Shown one piece after another: positions 7,282-14,691 of a stretch of DNA of 64,000 bases (position 1 is the first letter of the stretch; the number at the start of each line of letters is the position of its first letter). The stretch lies in contig OY970352.1 in assembly GCA_963718105.1 (NCBI GenBank), positions 3,906,001-3,970,000 on the forward strand, given 5' to 3'. The position numbers and the translations under genes are program-made. The stretch is from DASYKT01 sp963718105 (lineage in GTDB: Bacteria; Acidobacteriota; Blastocatellia; Pyrinomonadales; Pyrinomonadaceae). The notes beneath the pieces were generated by a model, which did no database searches, was not told where the DNA came from, and saw only the letters and a list, made by a program, of their open reading frames with translations.

Positions 7282-7821
7282 CTACCCGATAAACATTTCC
7301 TCGTCGGTATAAACGCGGTCGATCTGTTTTGGCGAGGGCGCCAGCAGTACTTCCAATCCTTTTCGCAAACCGGCCATTATCGCGGCGACCTCGCGCGCGG
7401 GTTGGACGATGCGTTCCTGGATAAAATCCGTCGTGTTCGCTACCTGAAGCTGAGTTTTATCTATCGTCCGGCTGACCAGCGCGACCTTGTCTTTCGCAAC
7501 GACCGCCGTATGCCCGACCAGTTCTTTTAACTCGGCAACTTCTTCCTTGATCAACTCAGTCGATTCGGCCAGGTTCTTGGCCGCCGATGCGAGGTGCCCG
7601 GAAACTTCGTTAAATTGCCCGGCCATTTCCTTGCCCTGATCGCCGATCATGGTCACCTTGTCTATCAGCGGTTCGATCCGCTCTTCGACCCGGTGCACGG
7701 TTTGCACCGCCCGCCGCACCAGCAAAGCGATAAATATTACGGCAAACGCGATCACAATAAAAGATATCGCGATCACGATCGAGGCGACCATTATCCAAAA
7801 AATAGGTTCACTGGCATTCAT
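7282..7821 (-). CDS. DUF948-like membrane protein
   Basis: 179 aa. One N-terminal transmembrane helix (about residues 8-35, FWIMVASIVIAISFIVIAF) is followed by a long, probably coiled-coil, region with regular charged and hydrophobic spacing up to about residue 155. This plan, and the company of a YtxH protein, matches DUF948/YtxG-type general stress proteins anchored in the inner membrane. The start lies about 8 bp after the stop of the YtxH gene, so the two are coupled. The biochemical role is unknown for the family. Confidence 0.75.
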   Translation of the reverse strand: MNASEPIFWIMVASIVIAISFIVIAFAVIFIALLVRRAVQTVHRVEERIEPLIDKVTMIGDQGKEMAGQFNEVSGHLASAAKNLAESTELIKEEVAELKELVGHTAVVAKDKVALVSRTIDKTQLQVANTTDFIQERIVQPAREVAAIMAGLRKGLEVLLAPSPKQIDRVYTDEEMFIG

Positions 7822-7829
7822 AATCTTGG

Positions 7830-8270
7830 CTAGTTATTTCCGCTGTCCTGGTCTTTTACCGGATAGGTCGGGCGTTCTTCGGTATCGCCGTCGCCGACGG
7901 TTTTATGCTTTTCCTCGTAATAAGCTTTCTTACCGGCCTCCACCGCGGCCGTGAACGGGTTCGCCGTGCGCGTGGCCACTTCACGGGCGCGTCCCGCTAA
8001 TTCTTCGGCTTTTTCCTGCGCGGCGCTATAAAGCTCGCCGGTCTTGTCTTTAGCTACTTCATAATATTCGCCGGCAGTCTCGCCCAGGTGCCCGGCTGCT
8101 TCACGGCCTTTTTCTAGGCCCTTGCGGGTCACATCGGCAATATCCTCACGAAGCTCCTGGCCCGATTTCGGCGCAAAAAGCAGCGCCAGAATAGCGCCTA
8201 TGCCGCCGCCGATTATCAGGTAAGTAAGCTTGGTCATCGCTCCCGATTCTTCATCTCTATCGTATCCCAT
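7830..8270 (-). CDS. YtxH domain-containing protein
   Basis: 146 aa from the ATG at 8270, chosen because GGAAAGGA sits just upstream; a longer frame to 8306 has no ribosome site. The N-terminal hydrophobic segment LIIGGGIGAILALLFAPKSG is the diagnostic YtxH motif. After it comes an Ala/Glu/Lys-rich amphipathic helix region with LEA-like repeats (YEVAKDKTGELYSAAQEKAE). Family members are stress-induced membrane-associated proteins in Gram-positive and many other bacteria. It is first gene of a two-gene unit with the DUF948-like protein. Confidence 0.85.
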   Translation of the reverse strand: MGYDRDEESGAMTKLTYLIIGGGIGAILALLFAPKSGQELREDIADVTRKGLEKGREAAGHLGETAGEYYEVAKDKTGELYSAAQEKAEELAGRAREVATRTANPFTAAVEAGKKAYYEEKHKTVGDGDTEERPTYPVKDQDSGNN

Positions 8271-8399
8271 AGTAAATAAATCCTTTCCGGCACTAGTGCC
8301 GAACAAATACTTCTAAACTTTTCTATACCTAAATATTAACAGAAAAGAGATTAGAGGGGCAATCAAAATGTGAAATTAAGCTTAAGTGGTGCCATAAAA

Positions 8400-8453
8400 C
8401 TCCCCTCCTTACGAAGGAGGGGTGGCGCGCCTTGCGCGACGGGGTGGTTCTTT
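8400..8453. repeat. Double-hairpin repeat, family B copy 2
   Basis: Same plan as 1735-1793: CCCCTCCTT/AAGGAGGGG, a GCGC palindrome and ACGGGGTGGTTC. It ends 4 bp before the stop codon of the XRE gene at 8458. Confidence 0.8.
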
Positions 8454-8457
8454 GTGT

Positions 8458-8721
8458 TTACTTGTATTTCGCCGGCAGGTCTAATTCGTCATCGATAATT
8501 TGTTCGACGGATACGTTAGCTATTCTCGCATAAGCAAGCAGCACTAGAGGCGAGGGCACACGAGTCTTGATCTCAAAGGAGCCGATAGACCCTCGTTGTG
8601 TTTTCACGCCATGTCTTTCTATAGCATCAGCCATTCCAGCTTGAGACAGACCCAGCTTTTCGCGAATCCGGCGTAGTTTATCGGCTAGTTTCTTAGGCTG
8701 TTCAGCTTTAGCTTTACCCAT
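8458..8721 (-). CDS. Small XRE-family helix-turn-helix protein, paralog 2
   Basis: 87 aa from the ATG at 8721, which has AAGGAG 9 bp upstream; the frame is open to 8784 but that extension has no ribosome site and does not match the paralogs. The HTH runs LADKLRRIREKLGLSQ to about GSFEIKTR. It ends IIDDELDLPAKYK, nearly identical to paralog 1 and to the remnant at 9941-9976. The bases before the start resemble those of paralog 1, as does the upstream module at 8811-8937. A family B hairpin begins 4 bp after the stop. DNA binding is a confident family inference; the target is not known. Confidence 0.85.
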   Translation of the reverse strand: MGKAKAEQPKKLADKLRRIREKLGLSQAGMADAIERHGVKTQRGSIGSFEIKTRVPSPLVLLAYARIANVSVEQIIDDELDLPAKYK

Positions 8722-8810
8722 CAAGAAAGACTCCTTGACAAGTATTTCGAACCAAGCTAAAATTGCCATTAAATAATGGTACAAGCTTAGTCAATAAATT
8801 GCGGGCCAAA

Positions 8811-8937
8811 TTCTTTTGAACCTGGACGCAAGCGCAGATCAAGCTTTATTGCCCTTATTAGTTATCGGCATTTTCAGATGCTAGTTTTTCAAAGATGTGG
8901 GATGAGAACTAAATTTGTAAGCATCCCTGTCAAAATT
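8811..8937 (-). promoter_or_regulatory. Conserved upstream module of XRE paralog 2 with operator-like inverted repeat
   Basis: This is the second copy of the module at 2395-2513. GGGATG (8899-8904) and CATCCC (8922-8927) form the inverted repeat, with minus-strand TTGACA at 8928-8933. The remaining bases up to 9155 hold only the promoter region of the next gene. Confidence 0.5.
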
Positions 8938-9155
8938 ACGAGTTAAATATAGCATTGTTCATCTGTATATTATTGAAATAATTTTGTAGCCGTTAAATGT
9001 ACCCAACGCAGCGGCTTTTATCATTGCCTGGTTTTTATTTCTCCCGGCATAGATGAATAACAAAATAACTTTATCTCTCAAACCCGAAAAGGAAAAGAAC
9101 CCCAACTATCTTTTTTGCAAAGGAATGAGCTATCCGAAAGGAGCGGAAATTTCTT

Positions 9156-9428
9156 ATGCGTAAAAGTAAGGTCGAAGGACCCAAAAGATTAGCGGAGAAG
9201 TTACTGAGCATTCGCCTTAAATTTGGATTATCCCAGGCGAAAATGGCTGAGGCTTTGGAGCAGTACGGTGTAGAGAGACACGGGAGCTCGATACGCGCTT
9301 ATGAAAATGGGGAGCGGCTGCCTCCTCCAATGGTTGCGCTCGCTTACGGCAAACTCGCTAAAGTTTCCATCGATCTGCTCATCGATGATGGAAGGGACTT
9401 GCCGAAGAGGCTTTCCGGGATAAAATAA
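9156..9428 (+). CDS. Small XRE-family helix-turn-helix protein, paralog 3
   Basis: 90 aa, plus strand, with GAAAGGAG before the ATG. It shares PKRLAEKLLSIRLKFGLSQ, then SIRAYENGERLPPPMVALAYGKLA and the SIDLLIDD segment with the other three copies. The C-terminus is diverged (DDGRDLPKRL in place of DDELDLP). The upstream region does not carry the shared module of paralogs 1 and 2. A GTCCC-ata-GGGAC hairpin starts at the base after the stop codon and opens a 137-bp palindrome, followed by a family A element. Confidence 0.85.
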   Translation: MRKSKVEGPKRLAEKLLSIRLKFGLSQAKMAEALEQYGVERHGSSIRAYENGERLPPPMVALAYGKLAKVSIDLLIDDGRDLPKRLSGIK

Positions 9429-9565
9429 GTCCCATAGGGACGTTATATTTATAGTCGCAGTGAGAAAGATTTTGTGAGTTCCGTAGGAACGGCAAATGTC
9501 ACTACTAACAGAGTTCGTTATCGTCTTAATTATCTTATCTATAAATATGGCGTCCCTACAGGACT
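9429..9565. repeat. Long palindromic repeat, family C copy 2
   Basis: Arms GGGACGTTATATTTATAG (9437-9454) and CTATAAATATGGCGTCCC (9538-9555) match at 16 of 18 positions. The centre holds GTTCCGTAGGAACGGCA as in 1795-1887. It begins directly after the XRE stop codon. Confidence 0.7.
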
Positions 9566-9575
9566 TAAAGACAAG

Positions 9576-9679
9576 AGCGGGCGCAAGCGGCCCTTCCGGA
9601 CTGCAAATTTATTTGAAGTTAATATTTATTGTTTGAGTCGAATTACCTCTCAGGTCGGGAAGGGTTGCTTGCGCCCGCT
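9576..9679. repeat. MITE-like palindromic repeat, family A copy 3
   Basis: 104 bp, ends AGCGGGCGCAAGC / GCTTGCGCCCGCT, with CTGCAAATTTATTT and ACCTCTCAGGTC inside. It lies 10 bp from the preceding family C palindrome, as the corresponding elements do at 1795-2027. Confidence 0.9.
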
Positions 9680-9732
9680 CGCCGGCGGGCAGAGCAATTT
9701 TTCGGATTACTTCGACTTTATAGAAAACCTTA

Positions 9733-9924
9733 TAAAGTCAGCAAAGCTGACAACAGAGTATAACTACAGGTGGAGCGCAGCGGAACCTGTGGTAGGCGGC
9801 CCAAAATGTCTGCCGCGCGCGACGAGAACTTAAAAATTCTCATCGCGCGCGGCTGTATTAACTATGGCCTATTCCCCAGGCTGACGCCTGGGGTTAAACT
9901 CTTTCGTCCGCTGCGCGGACTTGC
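9733..9924. repeat. Multi-hairpin repeat, family F copy 2
   Basis: Matches 7021-7213 along its whole length, hairpin by hairpin. Several stems differ in sequence yet stay paired: for example the long arm here is CGCGCGCGACGAGAA with its complement, where copy 1 has a weaker version. This completes a run of three repeat families between 9429 and 9924. Confidence 0.8.
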
Positions 9925-9940
9925 TAAAAACAGTTAAGAA

Positions 9941-9976
9941 TTATTTGTTGTATTTCGCCGGCAGGTCTAATTCGTC
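9941..9976 (-). pseudogene. 3' remnant of a fifth XRE gene
   Basis: On the minus strand 12 codons read DELDLPAKYNK and stop. Bases 9948-9976 are identical to the 3' end of the XRE gene at 8458. Similarity ends abruptly at 9976, so the rest of the gene was deleted or replaced. It lies 33 bp downstream of the sigma-54 regulator stop. Confidence 0.8.
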
Positions 9977-10009
9977 GAGAAACGCAGTTATTAAGGGATG
10001 GTGTGTCCT

Positions 10010-12184
10010 TCAATCCACAAAATCCATTTTCAATCCGGCTTTTGCTTCTTCATTTCCATTCTTTCCGTAATATTCCTCTAATTTCCGGTACAGGGTTTTG
10101 CGGCCGATACCGAGGAGTTTGGAGGTCCGGGTCTTGTCACCGCTAGCGTAATCGAGCGTTGCTTCGATGACCATTCGTTCGATCTCGTCGATGGTGGACG
10201 GCACCTCGATCTCGAGACTCAGCGAGCGCCCTTCACTCGCGGCGCGCAATCTCTCCTGGCGGGTCTCCGCGGAATTTTCCAGCGCTTTTCTGCTGATCGC
10301 TTCCGGCAGGTCCTCGGCCTCGATCTGGCGGCCCGAAGCGATGATCACCGCGCGCTCGATGGCATTTTCCAATTCGCGCACGTTGCCCGGCCATTCGTAA
10401 TTCACCAGCGCCGACATCGCTTCTTTCGAGATACCGGAAACAAAGCGCCCTGTCTTTTGCTTGTAGAGCTCCAAAAAATGCAGGACCAGCAGGTGGATGT
10501 CCGCCGCTCGTTCGCGCAGGGGCGGAAGAGTGACGGGAAAAACGGAAAGGCGATAATACAGATCGCGCCGGAATTTTCCTTCCTCTACGGCCTGTTCCAG
10601 ATTAACGTTGGAAGCTGCCAGCACGCGCACATCCGTCTTTACCACTTCCTTGCCGCCGACCCGGTTAAATTCGCCGTCCTGCAGCACGCGCAAAAGTTTT
10701 ACCTGCGCCGACATCGACATCTCTCCGATCTCGTCAAGAAAAAGCGTGCCGGTATCGGCTTCTTCAAAGCGTCCCAGCCTCCGCGAGCGCGCGTCGGTAA
10801 AGGCGCCTTTTTCGTGGCCGAAAAGTTCCGATTCGAGCAGGCTTTCCGGTATCGCGCCGCAGTTCAGTTTTATATACGGATTATTTTTGCGGTCGGAATT
10901 GTAATGAATAAGATTGGCGATGAGTTCCTTGCCCGTGCCTGATTCGCCTTGTACCAAAACAGTGGTTTGGGTGTCGGCCACATTAAGCGCCAATTCGATC
11001 GCGCGGCGGATACCGCGCGCCTGGCCGATCAGCTTGCTGCCGTCCTGCCGCTGGTGCAGCTCGCTTTTTAGGCGCATCACTTCGGCCGAAAGCTGGTCGC
11101 GTTCGAGCGCGGTCCCGATCTGGTCGGCGATGCCTTCGACCAGCGCTACGTCGTGTTCGCCAAAGGTTTCATCGCGCTCCGTTCCCCAGACGAAGCCCAG
11201 CAAACCGAAAGATTGGCCCGCCACCTTTACCGGAGAAACGAGCGCGGCCTTGCCGTTGAGCTGCGAATTAAATATCAGCCGGATGGCAAACGGAAGCTGC
11301 GTGTCCACGATGCTCAGCGTTTTGCCGGAAGTCAGAATTTCGCCGAGCGCCGGGAACGGCTCGATGTCGAGCGACTGGCCGTGTTCTTCGATCATTTGCA
11401 TCACGGCAGTAGGCTCCACGTTCGGCGCCTGCTTGAATGACGCCAGCGATATTTTTTTTCCCGTCTGATCGAGCACGCCGAGCGCGCCGTAATCGGCGCC
11501 GACCAACTCGATCGCGCGTTCTAAAACTTTTGCCGAAACCTCGCCGAAATCGGAATGCGAGTTGAGAATGTTGGCTATCTCAAGCAGCGCGTTGGTGCGC
11601 TTGGTTTCCTGCTCCTGATTTACATAAAGCCGCGTGTACTGGTAACCGGTCGCTATCTCGCGCGCGATCGACTGTAAAAATTCAACTTCTTCGTCCAGCC
11701 AGACGCGCGGCTCATAAACGTTGTGCAAGCCGAGCAGCCCGAAAACTTTGCCGTTCAGCATGATGGGAATGACCAGCAGCGAACGCGTTTCCAGCGCCTT
11801 GGTAAAAAACCGCACGGTGGCGTTCTTGGCGGCGGAGGTGTCGTCGATGCGGATAGGTTTGGTCAGGTCGAATTGCTCGGCGAGTTTTGCGGCGTCGATG
11901 GGAATGGTCGTCCCTTCGCTGGGCGGGATGTCTTCGGATGCGCGCCATTCATGGCTGATGCGCAGATCGCTGCCGTGCGCCAACTGCAAAAGATCGCAGC
12001 GATCGGCATTCATCATCCGGCCGATCTCCGAAACGACCACATTCAGAAACCTTTCGAGGTCGATATTTGTCGGCAGATCCCGCGCCAGGCGGCTGATGAT
12101 GCCTTCGCGCGCCTCGTGCATCTTGATCTTGCGCTCGAGCGAAAGCTCCTGATTTACCTTATTTTCCCTGGATTTGGAAGCCAT
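10010..12184 (-). CDS. Sigma-54-dependent transcriptional activator with two GAF domains
   Basis: 724 aa. GAF-type sensor domains at about 40-185 and 207-365, then the AAA+ bacterial enhancer-binding domain: Walker A GESGTGKE (413-420), the sigma-54 contact loop (460-465), Walker B GTLFLDEIGE (479-488), and a Fis-type HTH at about 670-705 (SKLLGIGRKTLYRKL). It would couple ATP hydrolysis to opening of sigma-54 promoters in response to a ligand or redox signal bound by the GAF domains. The contact loop reads GAFTDA, not the consensus GAFTGA. It is transcribed alone on the minus strand; the 150-bp palindrome at 12253-12404 lies upstream. Targets are unknown. Confidence 0.92.
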   Translation of the reverse strand: MASKSRENKVNQELSLERKIKMHEAREGIISRLARDLPTNIDLERFLNVVVSEIGRMMNADRCDLLQLAHGSDLRISHEWRASEDIPPSEGTTIPIDAAKLAEQFDLTKPIRIDDTSAAKNATVRFFTKALETRSLLVIPIMLNGKVFGLLGLHNVYEPRVWLDEEVEFLQSIAREIATGYQYTRLYVNQEQETKRTNALLEIANILNSHSDFGEVSAKVLERAIELVGADYGALGVLDQTGKKISLASFKQAPNVEPTAVMQMIEEHGQSLDIEPFPALGEILTSGKTLSIVDTQLPFAIRLIFNSQLNGKAALVSPVKVAGQSFGLLGFVWGTERDETFGEHDVALVEGIADQIGTALERDQLSAEVMRLKSELHQRQDGSKLIGQARGIRRAIELALNVADTQTTVLVQGESGTGKELIANLIHYNSDRKNNPYIKLNCGAIPESLLESELFGHEKGAFTDARSRRLGRFEEADTGTLFLDEIGEMSMSAQVKLLRVLQDGEFNRVGGKEVVKTDVRVLAASNVNLEQAVEEGKFRRDLYYRLSVFPVTLPPLRERAADIHLLVLHFLELYKQKTGRFVSGISKEAMSALVNYEWPGNVRELENAIERAVIIASGRQIEAEDLPEAISRKALENSAETRQERLRAASEGRSLSLEIEVPSTIDEIERMVIEATLDYASGDKTRTSKLLGIGRKTLYRKLEEYYGKNGNEEAKAGLKMDFVD

Positions 12185-12252
12185 AAAACTTTAAATATTG
12201 TGTAATTTTGATGCAGGGATGTCAAATTGATACACGCTACGCGTCACTTGAA

Positions 12253-12404
12253 GGCAGAAACGCGACAGTTATGGAGCGTGTCAAACAGTCTGTCGAGTCC
12301 AGCGAGTCTGTCGAGTTTAGAGTCATCTTTGACTCGATAGACTCAACAGACTCGATAGCCTCCTGACTATCAACAGCACGCTCCATAACTGTCGCGTTTC
12401 TGCC
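12253..12404. repeat. 152-bp palindromic element with 28-bp perfect terminal inverted repeats
   Basis: Arms 12253-12280 and 12377-12404 are perfect inverted copies, starting GGCAGAAACGCGACAG. The centre is itself an imperfect palindrome made of degenerate GAGTCTGT/CGAGT units. No second copy is seen in the window. It fills most of the gap between the sigma-54 regulator and the DUF2277 gene. Confidence 0.85.
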
Positions 12405-12416
12405 GACTTGGTTTTG

Positions 12417-12686
12417 CTAGTTGCCGTACCGCTCCGCCGCCCTGGCCTTCGCTTTAGCGGCTTCTTCCTCGCGGTTCTTTGGCGGCGCGTTGGTCACCAG
12501 AGAGTCGATCAATTCACGCGCGGCGCGGGAAACTTTTTCCACCGCGGCATCGAACGCTTCTTCGTTTGCTTTTGACGGGCTGTTAAACCCGCTCAGTTTT
12601 CTGACGAACTGCAGCGACGATGCCTGAATTTCTTCATCCGTCGCCGGCGGGGCAAAATTGTAAAGATTTTTGATATTACGACACAT
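12417..12686 (-). CDS. DUF2277 family protein
   Basis: 89 aa beginning MCRNIKNLYNFAPPAT, the diagnostic start of DUF2277 proteins, whose function is unknown. It is predicted to be cytosolic and helical. The gene overlaps the end of the upstream DoxX-like gene by 11 bp, so it is translationally coupled and is the last member of the minus-strand block that begins with ArsR at 20527. Confidence 0.85.
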   Translation of the reverse strand: MCRNIKNLYNFAPPATDEEIQASSLQFVRKLSGFNSPSKANEEAFDAAVEKVSRAARELIDSLVTNAPPKNREEEAAKAKARAAERYGN

Positions 12687-13059
12687 AACCCTGTTCTTTC
12701 ACTGTCACGGTAAAAACCCGGCGGTACAGAATATACGAACCAAAGATGAGCACCAGCGCGATGACCGGGCCCAATGTCATCGGCAGCGGATCACCGCTCG
12801 ACACATGCGAGTAAAAAGCGCCGATGACGTCGATCGCAAGCCCGGCGTAAGCCCATTCACGCAGGCGCGGAAACCAGGGTTGCAGCACGGCGATCACTCC
12901 CAGCAGCTTGGCCACGCCGATAAAGGGAAGTAAATAATCCGGGTAGCCAAGGTGGCGAAAAACCTCTACCGCTTCCTTTATCATCAAAATGTCAGGTATG
13001 GCGGAGAACGCCATGAACGCCGCCATCAACCCGGTCACGATATAGTATGCAATTTTCAT
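12676..13059 (-). CDS. DoxX-like integral membrane protein
   Basis: 127 aa with four hydrophobic segments (about 5-25, 43-63, 70-90 and 98-118). The pattern GYPDYLLPFIGVAKLLG is typical of DoxX-like proteins. Members act in the inner membrane and are linked to oxidative or thiol stress, but the specific reaction is unknown. It overlaps the DUF2277 gene and follows a second DoxX-like gene 26 bp upstream. Confidence 0.8.
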   Translation of the reverse strand: MKIAYYIVTGLMAAFMAFSAIPDILMIKEAVEVFRHLGYPDYLLPFIGVAKLLGVIAVLQPWFPRLREWAYAGLAIDVIGAFYSHVSSGDPLPMTLGPVIALVLIFGSYILYRRVFTVTVKEQGYVS

Positions 13060-13085
13060 TTTCCCGTTTTACCTTTCATGCCTTC

Positions 13086-13469
13086 TTACTCAGGTTGCAT
13101 TGTCGGCCGGAGCAGCGGGCCGTAGCTGGCCCAATAGTAATAAGCGATAAAGCAATTTGCCAGAACCATAGGTATCGCTATCACCAGGCCGGCAGGCATG
13201 TATAAAAGATTTATCAGGAAAATATTCACGATCACCGGCGCGATCAATATCGTGGCCAGCGGTACGTAATAACCCGAAAGGAAAAGCAATCCGCAGACCA
13301 GCTCGGTTATCTTGACCAAATTGATCAGATAGCCGATGTCGCCAAATGCTTTCAGGGCCGCCGGAGCATCGGGCGGAGGCGGCGGCATCAGGCCTAAAAA
13401 AAACGGCACAGATGAAGCCACGAAAAGAAGCCCCATCAGCGTGCGAACAATTATCATTGCGATCTTCAT
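13086..13469 (-). CDS. DoxX-like membrane protein
   Basis: 127 aa with a start (MKIAMIIVRTLMG) resembling the next gene's (MKIAYYIVTGLMA), so the two probably arose by duplication. It has four hydrophobic helices and a proline run PPPPPD after the first. The GYLINLVKITELVCGLLFL segment corresponds to helix 2 of DoxX proteins. The inner membrane location is clear; the role is not. Confidence 0.75.
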   Translation of the reverse strand: MKIAMIIVRTLMGLLFVASSVPFFLGLMPPPPPDAPAALKAFGDIGYLINLVKITELVCGLLFLSGYYVPLATILIAPVIVNIFLINLLYMPAGLVIAIPMVLANCFIAYYYWASYGPLLRPTMQPE

Positions 13470-13540
13470 AATTTTTTCTCCACCAGTGATATTAATAGTT
13501 TATATGGCATCGTCCATAAATGAAAAAAATGACTGCCGTA

Positions 13541-13649
13541 ATGAAGTCAGAACCGGGAACGTAGTGACCGGGTAATGATACGGCTTTTTGCCGCATTTTT
13601 ATCTGTAATTTTTTGCCGAAACCCGGTCACTACCGTTCCCGGTTCTGAC
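13541..13649. repeat. Palindromic repeat, family D copy 2
   Basis: Left arm 13541-13573 (GTCAGAACCGGGAACG), right arm 13621-13649 (GTTCCCGGTTCTGAC). An inner hairpin GCGGCAAAAAGCCG sits near 13580-13595. The tail runs on to TTTGACTTCA, as in the copy at 59461. Confidence 0.85.
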
Positions 13650-13672
13650 CCGTATTTGACTTCAAAGTATTT

Positions 13673-14089
13673 TTACTTGGCCTCGCGGCAATTGATCAAC
13701 CAGTTAAAGCCGTATTTGTCGGTGAACATGCCGAAGTAGTCGCCCCACGGCGCGTCGTTCATCGGCATCGTAACATTGCCGCCGGCCGAAAGTCCGGCAA
13801 AAAGCTTATCGGCTTCGCCTCGGTCGCTTGAACCGATGGCGATCGAGACATTGCTGCCGATCGTCGGCGCGGGCCCCATTTTGGAGGCATTGTCACTGCC
13901 CATCAGGACGTTTCCGTCCGAGATCGGCAGCGCGATGTGCATTATTTTATCGGCCTCGTCACCGGCGTCGGGCATCATTTCGCTAAACCGCATTTTGGCC
14001 ATGAACTCTCCTCCGAAGACCGAGCGGTAAAATTCAAAAGCCTCCTCACATTTATCGTCAAAAAGTAGGTATGGATTTATGTTTGCCAT
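13673..14089 (-). CDS. VOC family protein, PhnB-like
   Basis: 138 aa of the glyoxalase/VOC fold. It starts INPYLLFDDKCEEAFEFYRS and contains DNVLMGSD-like and NVSIAIGS segments, then a C-terminal WGDYFGMFTDKYGFNWLINC typical of the PhnB/3-demethylubiquinone methyltransferase-like subgroup. These are often single-domain proteins that dimerise; substrate is unknown. It lies 24 bp downstream of an SRPBCC gene, a common pairing. Confidence 0.85.
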   Translation of the reverse strand: MANINPYLLFDDKCEEAFEFYRSVFGGEFMAKMRFSEMMPDAGDEADKIMHIALPISDGNVLMGSDNASKMGPAPTIGSNVSIAIGSSDRGEADKLFAGLSAGGNVTMPMNDAPWGDYFGMFTDKYGFNWLINCREAK

Positions 14090-14113
14090 TTTTTATGATT
14101 CTCCTTATTTATT

Positions 14114-14644
14114 TTATCTTTTACTGACCTGCTTCTTCTCTACAAATTCCACATATTCTTTTAGGCGGTTCATGCACTGCGACCATCCGCCGTAGTGTTC
14201 TTCGCATTCTTTCTGCGTTTCAAAAACGCCCTGCCGCAGCGTGAATTCTGTTCGCCCGTCCGAATCTAAAAACGTCAGATCGACGAGCGTGCTGTCGGTG
14301 GTGATGTTGCCGCCGTCTTTGTCGCCGCGGTGCCAGGTAAAAGCGATCTTTTCCGGCTCGATAATTTCGCGGTACATACCCCAAACCCAGTGATCGCTGC
14401 CTTCCGGCGAGCGCATGCAATATTTATAAGAACCGCCGACGCGAAAATCCATTTCGCAAACCGGCAGCGTGAAATCATTCGGCCCCCACCAGCGCGTCAC
14501 CTGTTCAGGCCGTGTCCAGACACTGAAAACAAGTTCGCGGGGCGCGTCAAAAACACGTGTTATGACCAGCTCGCGGTCGCTTACCGCCGTTGTATTCAAA
14601 TCAATTCTCCCATCCGAAGCGGATAGAAAAACGCCGTAATACAT
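14114..14644 (-). CDS. SRPBCC / AHSA1 family protein, copy 1
   Basis: 176 aa. The hallmark ITRVFDAPRELVFSVWTRPEQ opens the START-like helix-grip fold, followed by RWWGPNDFT. AHSA1-type SRPBCC proteins have a hydrophobic ligand cavity and often sit beside ArsR repressors; their ligands are largely unknown. One of four copies in this block (also 16466, 18803, 19487). The N-terminal 20 residues before the hallmark are unlike the others and the start could be internal. Confidence 0.88.
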   Translation of the reverse strand: MYYGVFLSASDGRIDLNTTAVSDRELVITRVFDAPRELVFSVWTRPEQVTRWWGPNDFTLPVCEMDFRVGGSYKYCMRSPEGSDHWVWGMYREIIEPEKIAFTWHRGDKDGGNITTDSTLVDLTFLDSDGRTEFTLRQGVFETQKECEEHYGGWSQCMNRLKEYVEFVEKKQVSKR

Positions 14645-14691
14645 AAACTTTCAGTCTACGGCGCTCTTCTCCTCAGCTCATTTAGCCTGGC

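Noticed and set aside
7265..7290. GGGTTCGATCTACCC resembling a tRNA T-arm
   Set aside because: No acceptor, D or anticodon arm surrounds it; it covers the 3' end of the DUF948-like gene.
9474..9833. 119-codon ORF after the third XRE gene
   Set aside because: It runs across three different repeat families and has no ribosome site.
1735..9924. Regularly recurring short palindromes suggestive of a CRISPR array
   Set aside because: The spacings are irregular, the units belong to different families, and no cas gene is present.
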